Positions 1 through 6,908 of a stretch of DNA of 7,042 bases are shown piece after piece. The notes under the pieces were generated by a model, which ran no database searches, was not told the DNA's origin, and worked only from the letters and a program-made list of their open reading frames with translations. The position numbers and the translations under genes were made by a program. This stretch comes from Pseudomonadota bacterium. GTDB lineage: Bacteria; Pseudomonadota; Gammaproteobacteria; Steroidobacterales; Steroidobacteraceae. Each line of letters opens with the position of its first letter. Positions within the stretch are counted from its first letter, which is position 1. The stretch spans positions 1-7,042 of the forward strand of contig JAKADE010000141.1 of NCBI GenBank assembly GCA_021820785.1, given 5' to 3'.

Positions 1-994
1 GATGCAGGTGGTGCTGGATCGCGAACGCTGCGAGCGCCGCCTCGTGGAAGCCCGAGAGAATCAGCTTCTTCTTGCCGGGGTAGGTGTTGATATCACCGAC
101 GGCGAACACCCCCGGCACGTTCGTCTGGAACTTCTCGGTATCGACCTTCAGGGCGCGCTTCTCCAGCTCCAGGCCCCATTCGGCGATCGGCCCGAGCTTC
201 GGATGCAGGCCAAAGAACACCAGCAGCTGTTCGGCCGCGAGCGTCTCGAGAGCGCCGTCGGGGCGCTTCACGGTGACCCCGGTCAGGCGCCCAGCCTCAC
301 TGCCCAGGGCGTGCGGCACGGCCTCATAGCAGCGCATCCGGCCGGCGGCCACCGCCTCGCGCATCTTGGCCACCGATACCGGGGCGGCGCGGAACTCTGC
401 GCGGCGATGGACCAGGGTGAGACTCTTGGCCCGCGGCAGCAGCTCGAGCGTCCAGTCGAGCGCGGAGTCGCCGCCGCCGAAGATCACGATGTCCTTGCCC
501 GCGAACGCCGCGGCGTCCCGGACCCGGTACTGAATGGCACTGCCCTCGAACGCCTCGGCACCCTCCAGACCGATGCGCCGCGGCTGGAACGAACCGACGC
601 CGGCAGCGATCACCACCGCGCCGGTGTTGAAATGCGTGCCGGCAGCGGTGCGCAGATCGAAGCGGCCGTCCGCACGCCGCGCGAACTCCGTGACTTCCTG
701 GCCGAGGTGAAACTGCGGATGGAACGGCTTGATCTGCTCGAGCAGCCGGTCGATCAGCTCCTGCGCGCCGCACACCGGGAGCGCGGGGATGTCGTAGATG
801 GGCTTCTGCGGATACAGCTCGGTGCACTGCCCGCCCGGATGCGCCAGGGAATCGACGACGTGCGCGCCGATGCCGAGCAGACCCAGTTCGAACACCTGGA
901 ACAGTCCGCAGGGTCCGGCGCCGATGATCACGACGTCGGTTTCGATGGACGCGCCGGACTGCGGCGCTTCGCTGTGCGTGCTCACTTGGCTCAC
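1..994 (-). CDS. Ferredoxin/flavodoxin--NADP+ reductase, thioredoxin-reductase-like type (3' end cut by window edge)
   Basis: This is a cytoplasmic FAD enzyme expected to pass electrons between NADPH and ferredoxin or flavodoxin (EC 1.18.1.2). The 331 visible codons show, in order, an FAD-binding GAGPCG loop (residues 25-30), the [10 protein letters not shown] segment (53-62), an NADPH-binding FGGGDSA motif (172-178) followed by an HRR basic stretch that would hold the 2'-phosphate, and the C-terminal FAD motif [11 protein letters not shown] (300-310) with SGFHEAA. There is no CxxC redox pair, which separates it from true thioredoxin reductases. I chose the GTG at 994-992 because GGGG lies five bases upstream (1003-1000) and the nearest upstream ATG in another frame stops at once; a second in-frame GTG sits at 985. 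Family members are roughly 340-350 residues, so only a short tail is missing. It lies 58 bp downstream of the small Cys protein gene on the same strand and may be cotranscribed with it. Confidence 0.93.
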   Translation of the reverse strand, partial: MSQVSTHSEAPQSGASIETDVVIIGAGPCGLFQVFELGLLGIGAHVVDSLAHPGGQCTELYPQKPIYDIPALPVCGAQELIDRLLEQIKPFHPQFHLGQEVTEFARRADGRFDLRTAAGTHFNTGAVVIAAGVGSFQPRRIGLEGAEAFEGSAIQYRVRDAAAFAGKDIVIFGGGDSALDWTLELLPRAKSLTLVHRRAEFRAAPVSVAKMREAVAAGRMRCYEAVPHALGSEAGRLTGVTVKRPDGALETLAAEQLLVFFGLHPKLGPIAEWGLELEKRALKVDTEKFQTNVPGVFAVGDINTYPGKKKLILSGFHEAALAAFAIQHHLH

Positions 995-1021
995 TTCGTC
1001 CCCGCTGGGTGCAAAGCAGCC

Positions 1022-1027
1022 ATTTTA
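1022..1027 (-). promoter_or_regulatory. Possible -10 box for the reductase gene
   Basis: On the minus strand TAAAAT stands out in otherwise GC-rich DNA, in the 58-bp gap before the reductase. It would place a start of transcription about 20 bases before the GTG. No convincing -35 hexamer is seen at the right distance, so the gene may instead depend on transcription from upstream. Confidence 0.22.
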
Positions 1028-1052
1028 CCGAGCTTGGGCCCGCGATGCGCCC

Positions 1053-1352
1053 CTACGCGCGGCCGGCGTTCGAATCCGTCGGCGTATGGAAATATTCGCT
1101 TTCGGCCGCCAACTGCTCGATCAGCCGCTTCAGCTCCGCCATGCGGCCCTCGGCGGTGCTGATCGGCATGCAGTCCTGGCAGCGCGGATCGCCGCAGGGC
1201 TGGCGCGAATAGAGCCAATACTGCAGCGCACCGGCGAGCAATCCGTCGGCGATGTCCCACAGGTCGGCGTCCCGGTCTTTGTCCGCGATCTTGTTGCCCA
1301 GATCGACGGCTTTTGTGAAGGCGGAATCGAAGGTATCAGCGATTTCAGTCAT
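1053..1352 (-). CDS. Conserved-looking small protein of unknown function with a C-x4-C-x2-C motif
   Basis: This 99-residue protein is one I cannot assign to a named family. The N-terminal half (about 1-48) is predicted to be helical and mostly acidic, ending in an aromatic-rich stretch around WDIADGLL and QYWLYSRQ. It is followed by PCGDPRCQDC, with cysteines at 53, 58 and 61, then a charged helix (66-86) and a short polar tail. There is no signal peptide or membrane segment, so it is probably cytoplasmic. The three closely spaced cysteines could bind a metal or be redox-active, which is inference only. The ATG at 1352 is preceded by GGAGAAG about ten bases upstream; another ATG six bases earlier on the minus strand is out of frame and stops quickly. 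A likely -10 box lies about 25 bases upstream. It sits between the phosphodiesterase and the NADP+ reductase, all on one strand, and the close reductase neighbour makes a shared function possible. Confidence 0.8.
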   Translation of the reverse strand: MTEIADTFDSAFTKAVDLGNKIADKDRDADLWDIADGLLAGALQYWLYSRQPCGDPRCQDCMPISTAEGRMAELKRLIEQLAAESEYFHTPTDSNAGRA

Positions 1353-1377
1353 GGGCCATCTTCTCCCACAGGCCGCC

Positions 1378-1383
1378 AGTATA
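1378..1383 (-). promoter_or_regulatory. Candidate -10 box (TATACT) for the small Cys protein and possibly the reductase
   Basis: On the minus strand TATACT lies in the 79-bp gap between the phosphodiesterase stop and the small protein start. Transcription from here would begin near 1371, leaving a leader of about 19 bases that contains the GGAGAAG ribosome binding site. No good -35 hexamer is visible 16-18 bp upstream. The spacing to the gene supports a real promoter, but sequence alone does not prove it. Confidence 0.4.
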
Positions 1384-1431
1384 CGGCAAAGGGCCCGCGC
1401 GGATGGCCGCGACGCCACGGCCCGCTTCAGG

Positions 1432-2487
1432 TCAAGCCTCGGTGTGCCCCGCCCGAGCGACGAACGCCTCACGGGCGCGCACGCCGATGTCGGGTTGGTC
1501 GGTGAAGAACCCGTCGACGCCCGCGGCGAGAAAGCGGCTGATCTCCCAGGCCAGATCGCCCCACTCCCGATCGGGTCCGCCGGTACGCGCCTCGGCCGGC
1601 AGAAAGACGTTCTCGGCGCGGAATGTCCACGGAATCACCCGCAGGCCGTGCGCGTGACTGTCGGCAATGAGCCGCGTCGGGTGCGCCAGCCGCCCGGAGG
1701 CCTCGCGCGGGATGAGGAGGGATTTTTCCGGGCCGATGGCCGCGGCGTAGGTGGCGATCTCGGCCAGACCGGCCGGCTGCGCCATCTCGGCAAAGGTCTG
1801 CGTCCCGCCGGCGCAGCGCACGTCCTGCGGGGCGCCGGCGGCCTCCAGCAGCTGCACCAACGGCACCTGCACCAGGCGCTTCAGGGTCCGCAGGATGCCG
1901 GTCTCGAAAGACTCGACGAGCACGCCGGACCCGGGCGCCGCACAGCCGTGCGTCTCGAGCGCGCGCACGAGGGCCGCGGCCATATCCAGGCCGCCGGCGG
2001 CGAAATGGCCCGGATGCTTCAGCTCCACGACCAGCACGATCGGCGGCGGCCCGGGCCGGCCGCGCTCGGCGGCGGCGCACTCCCGCTCGCGCTGCACCGC
2101 GGCGCGCAGGCGCAAAATCTCCTCGAACGTGGCGATCTCGAACTGCCCGTCGAAGCGGCTGTTGTGCGGGCGCAGCGCCGGAATGCGCTCGCGCACGCGC
2201 AAACTCTTCAGCTCCTCGAGAGTGAAATCCTCGCTGAACCAGCCGGTGACCGCCTCGCCGTCGATCTGCTTGGTGATCCGCCGGGATGCGAAGCGGGCAT
2301 GTTGCGCCACGTCCGTGGTGCCACTGAGCTCGTTCTCGTGCCGCGCCACGAGCACCCCGTCGCGCGTCATGACCAGATCCGGCTCGAACGCATCCGCCCC
2401 CTGCTGCAATGCCAGGAAGTAGGCCGCCAGCGTGTGCTCCGGCAGATAACCGCTCGCGCCGCGGTGCGCAATCACAAGAGGCGTCAC
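1432..2487 (-). CDS. glpQ: Glycerophosphodiester phosphodiesterase, GlpQ-like
   Basis: The enzyme hydrolyses glycerophosphodiesters from phospholipid breakdown to sn-glycerol-3-phosphate and an alcohol (EC 3.1.4.46). The 351-residue product is a GDPD TIM barrel. [12 protein letters not shown] begins at catalytic His8, the metal-binding E-x-D is Glu35/Asp37, the second histidine is His50, a further metal ligand is Glu155 in VVELKHP, and the barrel closes with [11 protein letters not shown] near the C-terminus. The motifs match E. coli GlpQ more than the shorter UgpQ, but the catalytic His is only eight residues from the start, so there is no signal peptide and the enzyme should be cytoplasmic. 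The start must be the GTG at 2487-2485: an in-frame TGA lies about 12 codons upstream with no other start codon between. No strong Shine-Dalgarno is seen. It is divergent from glgB with 26 bp between starts, so its promoter must lie within the glgB 5' end; an AT-rich TATATG at 2539-2534 on the minus strand is a weak candidate. Confidence 0.93.
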   Translation of the reverse strand: MTPLVIAHRGASGYLPEHTLAAYFLALQQGADAFEPDLVMTRDGVLVARHENELSGTTDVAQHARFASRRITKQIDGEAVTGWFSEDFTLEELKSLRVRERIPALRPHNSRFDGQFEIATFEEILRLRAAVQRERECAAAERGRPGPPPIVLVVELKHPGHFAAGGLDMAAALVRALETHGCAAPGSGVLVESFETGILRTLKRLVQVPLVQLLEAAGAPQDVRCAGGTQTFAEMAQPAGLAEIATYAAAIGPEKSLLIPREASGRLAHPTRLIADSHAHGLRVIPWTFRAENVFLPAEARTGGPDREWGDLAWEISRFLAAGVDGFFTDQPDIGVRAREAFVARAGHTEA

Positions 2488-2498
2488 GGCAGTCCAGT

Positions 2499-2507
2499 TG
2501 CTACACT
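2499..2507 (+). promoter_or_regulatory. Candidate extended -10 promoter of glgB, possibly giving a leaderless mRNA
   Basis: The string TGCTACACT fits the extended -10 pattern (TGn plus TACACT at 2502-2507). Transcription would begin about 6-7 bases downstream, at or next to the GTG start at 2514. No -35 consensus is found around 2479-2484, and that region already lies inside the divergent phosphodiesterase gene. The absence of any Shine-Dalgarno before 2514 agrees with leaderless initiation. Confidence 0.35.
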
Positions 2508-2513
2508 GCGCCG

Positions 2514-4409
2514 GTGCTGCTCACTGAACATGACATATACCTGTTTCGTGAAGGGACGCACGGCCGGGCCTACGAGAAGCTCGGCGCGCACCTGCTGCCG
2601 GCAGACGCCGGACGGGCGGCGGGCACGTATTTCGCGGTCTGGGCACCGAATGCCGCCTCGGTGGCCGTCATCGGCGATTTCAACGGGTGGGACCCGCTTG
2701 CTCATCCGCTCGCGCCACGGCCGGACTCCTCGGGCATCTGGGACGCATTCGTGCCGGGCGTACCCGCCGGCGCGCTCTACAAGTATCACATAGTCTCCCA
2801 CCATCAGGGCTACACGGTCGACAAGAGCGATCCGTTCGCGTTCCACTGCGAGACCCCGCCGCGCACCGCCTCGGTGGTCTGCGATCTCGGCTACGACTGG
2901 GGTGACGGGCAGTGGCTGCAGGAGCGCAAGCAGCGCCAGGCGCTCGGGGCGCCGTGGTCGATCTACGAGCTTCACCTCGGCTCCTTCCGGCGCAAGCCCG
3001 AGGAGGACAACCGGCCGCTCACTTACCGGGAGCTCGCCGAGGCGGTCGCCGCGCACGTCACGGACCTGGGCTTCACCCACGTCGAACTGCTGCCGGTCAT
3101 GGAGCACCCGTTCTACGGCTCGTGGGGCTACCAGGTCACGGGGTACTTCGCGCCGACCTCGCGCTACGGCACGCCGCAGGATTTCATGTACTTCGTCGAT
3201 TACCTGCACCAGCGCGGCATCGGCGTCATCCTCGACTGGGTTCCCTCGCACTTCCCCGCCGACCAGCACGGGCTCGCATTCTTCGACGGCACGCACCTCT
3301 ACGAGCACGCCGATCCGCGCCAGGGACATCACCCGGACTGGAAGAGCTCGATCTTCAACTACGGCCGTGCGGAAGTCCGTAACTTCCTGCTGAGCAACGC
3401 GCTGTTCTGGCTCGAGGTCTACCACATCGATGCGCTGCGGGTCGATGCGGTCGCCTCGATGCTCTACCTCGACTACGCGCGCAAGGACGGCGAGTGGATT
3501 GCGAACCGCTATGGCGGCAACGAGAACCTCGAGGCGGTCGAATTCCTCAAGCAACTGAACCAGTCCGTGTACCGCGATCATCCCGACACCCAGACCATCG
3601 CGGAGGAATCGACCGCCTGGCCGATGGTCTCGCGCCCGACATATCTCGGCGGCCTCGGGTTCGGCATGAAGTGGAACATGGGCTGGATGCACGACACGCT
3701 GAAGTACTTCGCGGCCGATCCGGTCTATCGCAAGTTCCACCATCACCAGATCACCTTCAGCCTGTGGTACGCCTTCAGCGAGAACTTCGTACTGCCGCTC
3801 TCGCACGACGAGGTCGTGCACGGCAAGGGCGCCCTGATCGGCAAGATGGCCGGCGATGAATGGCAGCGCTTTGCGAACCTGCGACTGCTCTACGGGTACC
3901 TCTGGACGCACCCCGGCAAGAAACTGCTGTTCATGGGCGGGGAGTTCGCGCAGACCCGCGAGTGGCAGCACGAGCAGAGCCTCGAGTGGCACCTGCTGCA
4001 GTACGCGCCCCACCAGGGCGTGCAGCGCTGGGTGCGCGACCTGAACCGGCTGTACCGCTCGCTGCCGGCGCTGCATGCGCGCGATTTCAGTCCCGAGGGA
4101 TTCGAGTGGATCGACTGCGACAACGCCGATGACAGCGTGATTGTGTACCTGCGCCGCGGCGGCGGCCCGCGCGAGGTCGTGCTGATCGCCTGCAACTTCA
4201 CGCCCGTGCCGCGCGAGCACTACCGTATCGGCGTCCCGTTCGGCGGCAAATGGCTCGAGCGGCTCAACAGCGACGCCCCGGAATACGGGGGCAGCGGCAT
4301 CGGCAACCTCGGGGGCACCGAAGCGCTCGAGCAGGGTCTGCACGGCCGGCCGTATTCACTCGCCCTGCGCCTGCCGCCGCTCGCCGTGCTCGTGCTGACG
4401 CCCGAATAG
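2514..4409 (+). CDS. glgB: 1,4-alpha-glucan (glycogen) branching enzyme, short form
   Basis: GlgB cuts alpha-1,4 glucan chains and rejoins them by alpha-1,6 bonds, making the branches of glycogen (EC 2.4.1.18, GH13). The 631-residue product has a CBM48 domain ([10 protein letters not shown] to GDFNGW, about 37-62), a catalytic barrel and a C-terminal beta domain (about 530-631). The four GH13 regions are intact: DWVPSHFP (241-248), DALRVDAV with nucleophile Asp311, AEEST with the acid/base Glu at 364/365, and LSHDEV with His431/Asp432. It lacks the extra N-terminal N1 domain of the roughly 730-residue enteric enzymes. I chose the GTG at 2514 because homologous short forms begin with the LLTEHD-like segment just after it. 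The frame stays open upstream to an ATG at 2409, but that start would overlap the divergent phosphodiesterase, has no ribosome binding site and adds unconserved-looking sequence. The first codons are unusually AT-rich, as often seen at true starts. No other glycogen gene is in the window. Confidence 0.95.
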   Translation: MLLTEHDIYLFREGTHGRAYEKLGAHLLPADAGRAAGTYFAVWAPNAASVAVIGDFNGWDPLAHPLAPRPDSSGIWDAFVPGVPAGALYKYHIVSHHQGYTVDKSDPFAFHCETPPRTASVVCDLGYDWGDGQWLQERKQRQALGAPWSIYELHLGSFRRKPEEDNRPLTYRELAEAVAAHVTDLGFTHVELLPVMEHPFYGSWGYQVTGYFAPTSRYGTPQDFMYFVDYLHQRGIGVILDWVPSHFPADQHGLAFFDGTHLYEHADPRQGHHPDWKSSIFNYGRAEVRNFLLSNALFWLEVYHIDALRVDAVASMLYLDYARKDGEWIANRYGGNENLEAVEFLKQLNQSVYRDHPDTQTIAEESTAWPMVSRPTYLGGLGFGMKWNMGWMHDTLKYFAADPVYRKFHHHQITFSLWYAFSENFVLPLSHDEVVHGKGALIGKMAGDEWQRFANLRLLYGYLWTHPGKKLLFMGGEFAQTREWQHEQSLEWHLLQYAPHQGVQRWVRDLNRLYRSLPALHARDFSPEGFEWIDCDNADDSVIVYLRRGGGPREVVLIACNFTPVPREHYRIGVPFGGKWLERLNSDAPEYGGSGIGNLGGTEALEQGLHGRPYSLALRLPPLAVLVLTPE

Positions 4410-4429
4410 ACACCGACCGTCAACTGAGC

Positions 4430-4462
4430 GCCGCGCCACACGTTATCCTTGGCGGGCGCGGC
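4430..4462. repeat. 8-bp GC inverted repeat in the glgB-lipoprotein gap
   Basis: GCCGCGCC at 4430-4437 is perfectly complementary to GGCGCGGC at 4455-4462, separated by 17 bases. It lies in the 74-bp gap after glgB. It could act as a weak terminator or mRNA 3' end stabiliser for glgB, but no T-run follows it, and the base of the stem ends eight bases before the next ribosome binding site. Function is uncertain. Confidence 0.3.
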
Positions 4463-4470
4463 CATTGGAT

Positions 4471-4476
4471 AAGGAG
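4471..4476 (+). promoter_or_regulatory. Ribosome binding site of the lipoprotein gene
   Basis: AAGGAG is followed by a seven-base spacer and then ATG at 4484. It is the strongest Shine-Dalgarno in the window and fixes the start of the lipoprotein within a frame that stays open much further upstream. Confidence 0.85.
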
Positions 4477-4483
4477 CGGGCCC

Positions 4484-4921
4484 ATGCGACCCTCGATCGA
4501 ACGACTGCTCAGCGCGGCGCTGCTCGCCGCAACGCTCACCCTCGCGTCCTGCTCGGGCATCCCGCTGGCGCAGCGCCAGACCGCCCGGCTGCACCGCTAC
4601 GAGGCGTATGCCGGCGCACCGGTCCGCGAGTTCACGTGGAACACCGGCTACAAGAGCTGGTCGCCCCTGGCGCGCGACAAGCTGCTGGTGTGGACCGATC
4701 TCGATCAGCCCTATCTGGTGACGGTCTTCCACCCGTGCACCGATCTGATGTTTGCCCGACACATCGGCATCACCTCGACGGTCAACACCGTGCAGGCGCA
4801 CTTCGACTTCGTCACGGCCGACGGCTGGCGCTGCATGATCTCGACCATCCAGCCGATCGACTACCGGCGCATGCAGCGCGATGCGCACCGCCCCGCAGCC
4901 GCCGGCAAGGCTCAGCGGTAG
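4484..4921 (+). CDS. Small putative lipoprotein, DUF6491-like
   Basis: This encodes a 145-residue predicted outer-membrane-anchored lipoprotein of unknown function. The N-terminus has a short basic/polar region, a hydrophobic stretch LLSAALLAATLTLA and the lipobox LASC, so Cys23 would be lipidated. Ser24 rather than Asp follows, which in enteric rules favours outer-membrane sorting. The mature part contains VREFTWNTGYKSW, then LLVWTDLDQPYLVTVF, a cysteine at 85, HFDFV, and WRCMI with Cys117 before an I-x-PIDY segment. The two mature cysteines could form a disulphide. The pattern (a tryptophan-rich start, a D-x-PYLV strand, one Cys in each half, a final PxDY) reminds me of DUF6491 lipoproteins of Xanthomonadales-like bacteria; this is recognition from memory, not a search. 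The start is set by AAGGAG at 4471. It is 74 bp downstream of glgB in the same direction, and its stop overlaps the convergent exporter gene by 10 bp. Confidence 0.82.
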   Translation: MRPSIERLLSAALLAATLTLASCSGIPLAQRQTARLHRYEAYAGAPVREFTWNTGYKSWSPLARDKLLVWTDLDQPYLVTVFHPCTDLMFARHIGITSTVNTVQAHFDFVTADGWRCMISTIQPIDYRRMQRDAHRPAAAGKAQR

Positions 4922-6756
4922 CCGCGCGCCTGCAGGTCGAACAGCCGCGCGTAGACTCCGTCGGCACGCATGAGGGCCTCGTGCGTGCCCTGCTCGAGGA
5001 TGCGGCCGTGCTCGAGCACCACGATCCGGTCGGCCCGCCGCACCGTCGAGAAGCGGTGCGAGATGAGGATGATCATGCGCTCACCGCCCAGTTCGCGGAC
5101 GTGATCGAACACTTCGGCCTCGGCCTGCGCATCCATCGATGCAGTCGGCTCATCGAGCACCAGTACATCGGCACTGGTGCGCATGAACGCGCGCGCGAGC
5201 GCCACCTTCTGCCACTGACCGCCGGAGAGTTCCCGGCCGTCGGCGAACCATTTGCCAAGCTGCGTGTGGTAACCCTGGGGCAGCGTCGCGATGAAATCGC
5301 TCGCCCGCCCGAGCTCGGCCGCCGCCTGCCAGCGGGCCTCGTCCTCGAAGGCCCGCTCGTCGCCGGCGCCGATGTTGTGTCCGAGCGGCATCTGGTAGCG
5401 GGCGAAGTCCTGGAAGATCGCCCCGATACGCTCGCGCAGCCGCCGCTCGTCCCACTCGGCGAGGTCGGTCCCGTCGAGCAGAATGCGTCCGCCGCTCGGT
5501 GAATACAGCCGCGTCAGCAGCTTGATCAGCGTCGTCTTGCCTGAACCGTTCTCCCCGACCAGCGCGAGCGTACTGCCGGCCGGTACGTGCAGCGTGATGT
5601 GCTCGAGCGCCGGATTCTCGGCGCCCGGATAGCAGAAACTCACGTCCTCGAAGCGGATGCCGTCGCCGGGCCGCGTCCCGCGCTGCGCCGTCCCGGGCGG
5701 CGGCGGCACGTCCGTCTCCAGGTACTCGTACAGGGTGGACAGGTACAGGTTGTCCTCGTACATCCCGCCGATGGCCGCGAGCATCGCCGAGACGTCCGCC
5801 TGCCCCTGACGGAACGCCACGAGATACATGGTCATGTGGCCCAGGGTGATCGTGCGCCGCACGGTGCTGAGGGCGATCCAGGCGTAGGCCGCGTAGAGCG
5901 TGAGCGTCCCGAGCAGCCCGAGCACGAAACCCCACGCACCGCGCCGCAGCGTCAGCGCGCGATCGGCCCGGTAAAGGCGCCGGTAGATGTCCCGGTAGCG
6001 CTCGAGCAGCCGCGCGCCGAGCCCGTAGAGCTTGACCTCCTTGGCGTAGTCCTCGCGGGCGAGCACGGTCTCGAGGTAGGTCTGCATGCGCGTCTCGGGG
6101 GAGCGCCAGCGGAACAGACGGAACGCGTCGCCGGAGAACTTCGCCTCGGCAATGAACGCCGGCACTCCGGCGGCCAGCAGCGCGAGCACCGCCCAGGGCG
6201 AGAACCCGGCGAGCATGACCGCGAAGCTCACCAGCGCAATGAGGTGTTGGGCCAGACCGAAGGTGCGGGTCACCAGACTCACCGGCCGGCTCGAGGCCTC
6301 CCGGCGGGCCTGGGTCAGCCGGTCGTAGAACTCCGAGTCCTCGAAATGATGCAGCTCGAGGGTCACCGCCTTCTCGAGGATCAGCTCATTGACCCGCTGC
6401 CCGAGCTGGACCCGCAGCAGCGAACGCGTGAGCGTCAGACCGCGCTGCGCGGCCGCGAGCGCCGCCACCAGCACCCCCTCGAGGATCACCCACCCGAGCA
6501 CCGCGTGAGTGCCGGTGCCGCCGGCACGGATCGCCGCCACGACGGCATCGACGATGCGCCCGCTGGCGTAGGCCACCGTGACCGGGAGCACACCGGCGAG
6601 CAGCGTCAAGGCAGCCAGGCCGACGGTCAGTGCCCGGTTGGTCGACCAGACCAGCTCGACGGCATGACGGCTGTAGCGGAAGACCCCGAGGAACGCCCGT
6701 AGCGTGAGCCCCTCGGACGGCGGTGGAGCGGTGGGGCGGCGGGCGGAGGTCGGCAT
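4912..6756 (-). CDS. ABC exporter, fused permease and ATPase (NisT/lantibiotic-exporter-like branch)
   Basis: This is a 614-residue half-transporter expected to work as an inner-membrane homodimer that exports an unknown substrate using ATP. The N-terminal half is a membrane domain with hydrophobic segments at about 43-64 and 85-103, two more after the HHFEDSEFYDRL region, and a further pair around GFVLGLLG. The ATPase half has Walker A GENGSGKT with Lys407, Q-loop Gln449 in IFQDFARYQM, signature LSGGQWQK (510-517), Walker B LVLDEP with Asp535 and catalytic Glu536, and H-loop His567 in SHRF, so it should be active. The FQDF-x-x-Y and LSGGQWQK variants are typical of lantibiotic-type exporters such as NisT; it lacks an N-terminal C39 peptidase domain. 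I prefer the ATG at 6756, preceded by GGGGG but at short spacing; a TTG at 6792 would add 12 residues and has no clear ribosome binding site. Neither neighbour indicates the cargo. The gene is convergent with the lipoprotein and divergent from typA. Confidence 0.92.
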   Translation of the reverse strand: MPTSARRPTAPPPSEGLTLRAFLGVFRYSRHAVELVWSTNRALTVGLAALTLLAGVLPVTVAYASGRIVDAVVAAIRAGGTGTHAVLGWVILEGVLVAALAAAQRGLTLTRSLLRVQLGQRVNELILEKAVTLELHHFEDSEFYDRLTQARREASSRPVSLVTRTFGLAQHLIALVSFAVMLAGFSPWAVLALLAAGVPAFIAEAKFSGDAFRLFRWRSPETRMQTYLETVLAREDYAKEVKLYGLGARLLERYRDIYRRLYRADRALTLRRGAWGFVLGLLGTLTLYAAYAWIALSTVRRTITLGHMTMYLVAFRQGQADVSAMLAAIGGMYEDNLYLSTLYEYLETDVPPPPGTAQRGTRPGDGIRFEDVSFCYPGAENPALEHITLHVPAGSTLALVGENGSGKTTLIKLLTRLYSPSGGRILLDGTDLAEWDERRLRERIGAIFQDFARYQMPLGHNIGAGDERAFEDEARWQAAAELGRASDFIATLPQGYHTQLGKWFADGRELSGGQWQKVALARAFMRTSADVLVLDEPTASMDAQAEAEVFDHVRELGGERMIILISHRFSTVRRADRIVVLEHGRILEQGTHEALMRADGVYARLFDLQARGYR

Positions 6757-6793
6757 TACCCCCAAGGTGAGGGCACCGCCGCCCGATGACAAG

Positions 6794-6803
6794 CCGGATC
6801 CGG
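6794..6803. repeat. 10-bp perfect palindrome between the ABC exporter and typA
   Basis: CCGGATCCGG reads the same on both strands. It is followed six bases later by the 8-bp palindrome GCTTAAGC (6809-6816). Both lie upstream of the exporter start. They could be an operator, but short GC palindromes also arise by chance in DNA like this. Confidence 0.25.
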
Positions 6804-6853
6804 AGAGCGCTTAAGCTCGGGCGCGGCCGTGAGCGGGTGTGGTGGTCGGGCAG

Positions 6854-6867
6854 ATTCCCCGGGGTAT
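6854..6867. promoter_or_regulatory. Near-perfect 14-bp palindrome overlapping the typA promoter (possible operator)
   Basis: ATTCCCCGGGGTAT is symmetric at all but one base pair of its 14 positions and abuts the extended -10 box of typA. A dimeric regulator binding here would block RNA polymerase. No regulator gene is in the window, so this remains a guess based on position and symmetry. Confidence 0.22.
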
Positions 6868-6875
6868 GCTATGAT
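6867..6875 (+). promoter_or_regulatory. Extended -10 promoter of typA
   Basis: TGCTATGAT fits the extended -10 consensus well (TG, one base, then TATGAT at 6870-6875). It is the best promoter-like element in the window. Transcription would start near 6882 and give a leader of about 41 bases. No clear -35 hexamer is seen at 16-18 bp upstream, which extended -10 promoters can tolerate. Confidence 0.55.
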
Positions 6876-6893
6876 TCGAAGTCTTTGTCACCT

Positions 6894-6908
6894 GGCCGCA
6901 TTGCGGTC
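6894..6908 (+). other. Small hairpin in the typA leader
   Basis: GGCCGC (6894-6899) can pair with GCGGTC (6903-6908) around a three-base ATT loop, with one G-U pair. It ends 14 bases before the typA ATG and is followed by a C-rich run rather than a T-run, so it is not a terminator. It may shape access to the start codon. Confidence 0.3.

Noticed and set aside
2..1162. A 386-codon open frame on the plus strand across the reductase.
   Set aside because: The minus strand here encodes an unmistakable FAD/NADPH reductase. The plus-strand frame has no domain and also runs through the intergenic gap and the small Cys protein.
1385..1431. GC-rich inverted repeats with a short T-run on the minus strand after the phosphodiesterase, considered as a terminator.
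   Set aside because: The pairings are only about five base pairs with a long loop, and the T-run is three bases, too weak to call.
2409..2513. Possible 35-residue N-terminal extension of glgB from an ATG at 2409.
   Set aside because: It would overlap the divergent phosphodiesterase coding start, has no ribosome binding site, and the family-like sequence begins only after 2514.
1252..2793. A 513-codon plus-strand frame across the phosphodiesterase and into glgB.
   Set aside because: It is antisense to the GlpQ-like gene and out of frame with glgB, and has no family features.
2484..4343. An open frame of about 619 codons on the minus strand opposite glgB.
   Set aside because: It is fully antisense to a gene with intact catalytic motifs. 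Its translation is rich in V, R, E, A and L with no recognisable domain, as expected when high-GC codon usage removes stops on the opposite strand.
5587..6702. A 371-codon plus-strand frame opposite the ABC exporter.
   Set aside because: Its composition (Q, R, H, E, G, P rich) is typical of an antisense shadow, and all exporter motifs are on the other strand.
6757..6792. A 12-residue N-terminal extension of the ABC exporter from TTG at 6792.
   Set aside because: TTG is a weaker start with no Shine-Dalgarno, and the added residues are low complexity. It is not excluded, only less likely than the ATG at 6756.
6885..6890. TTGTCA as a -35 box on the plus strand ahead of typA.
   Set aside because: The position 17 bp downstream is a run of C with no -10 similarity.
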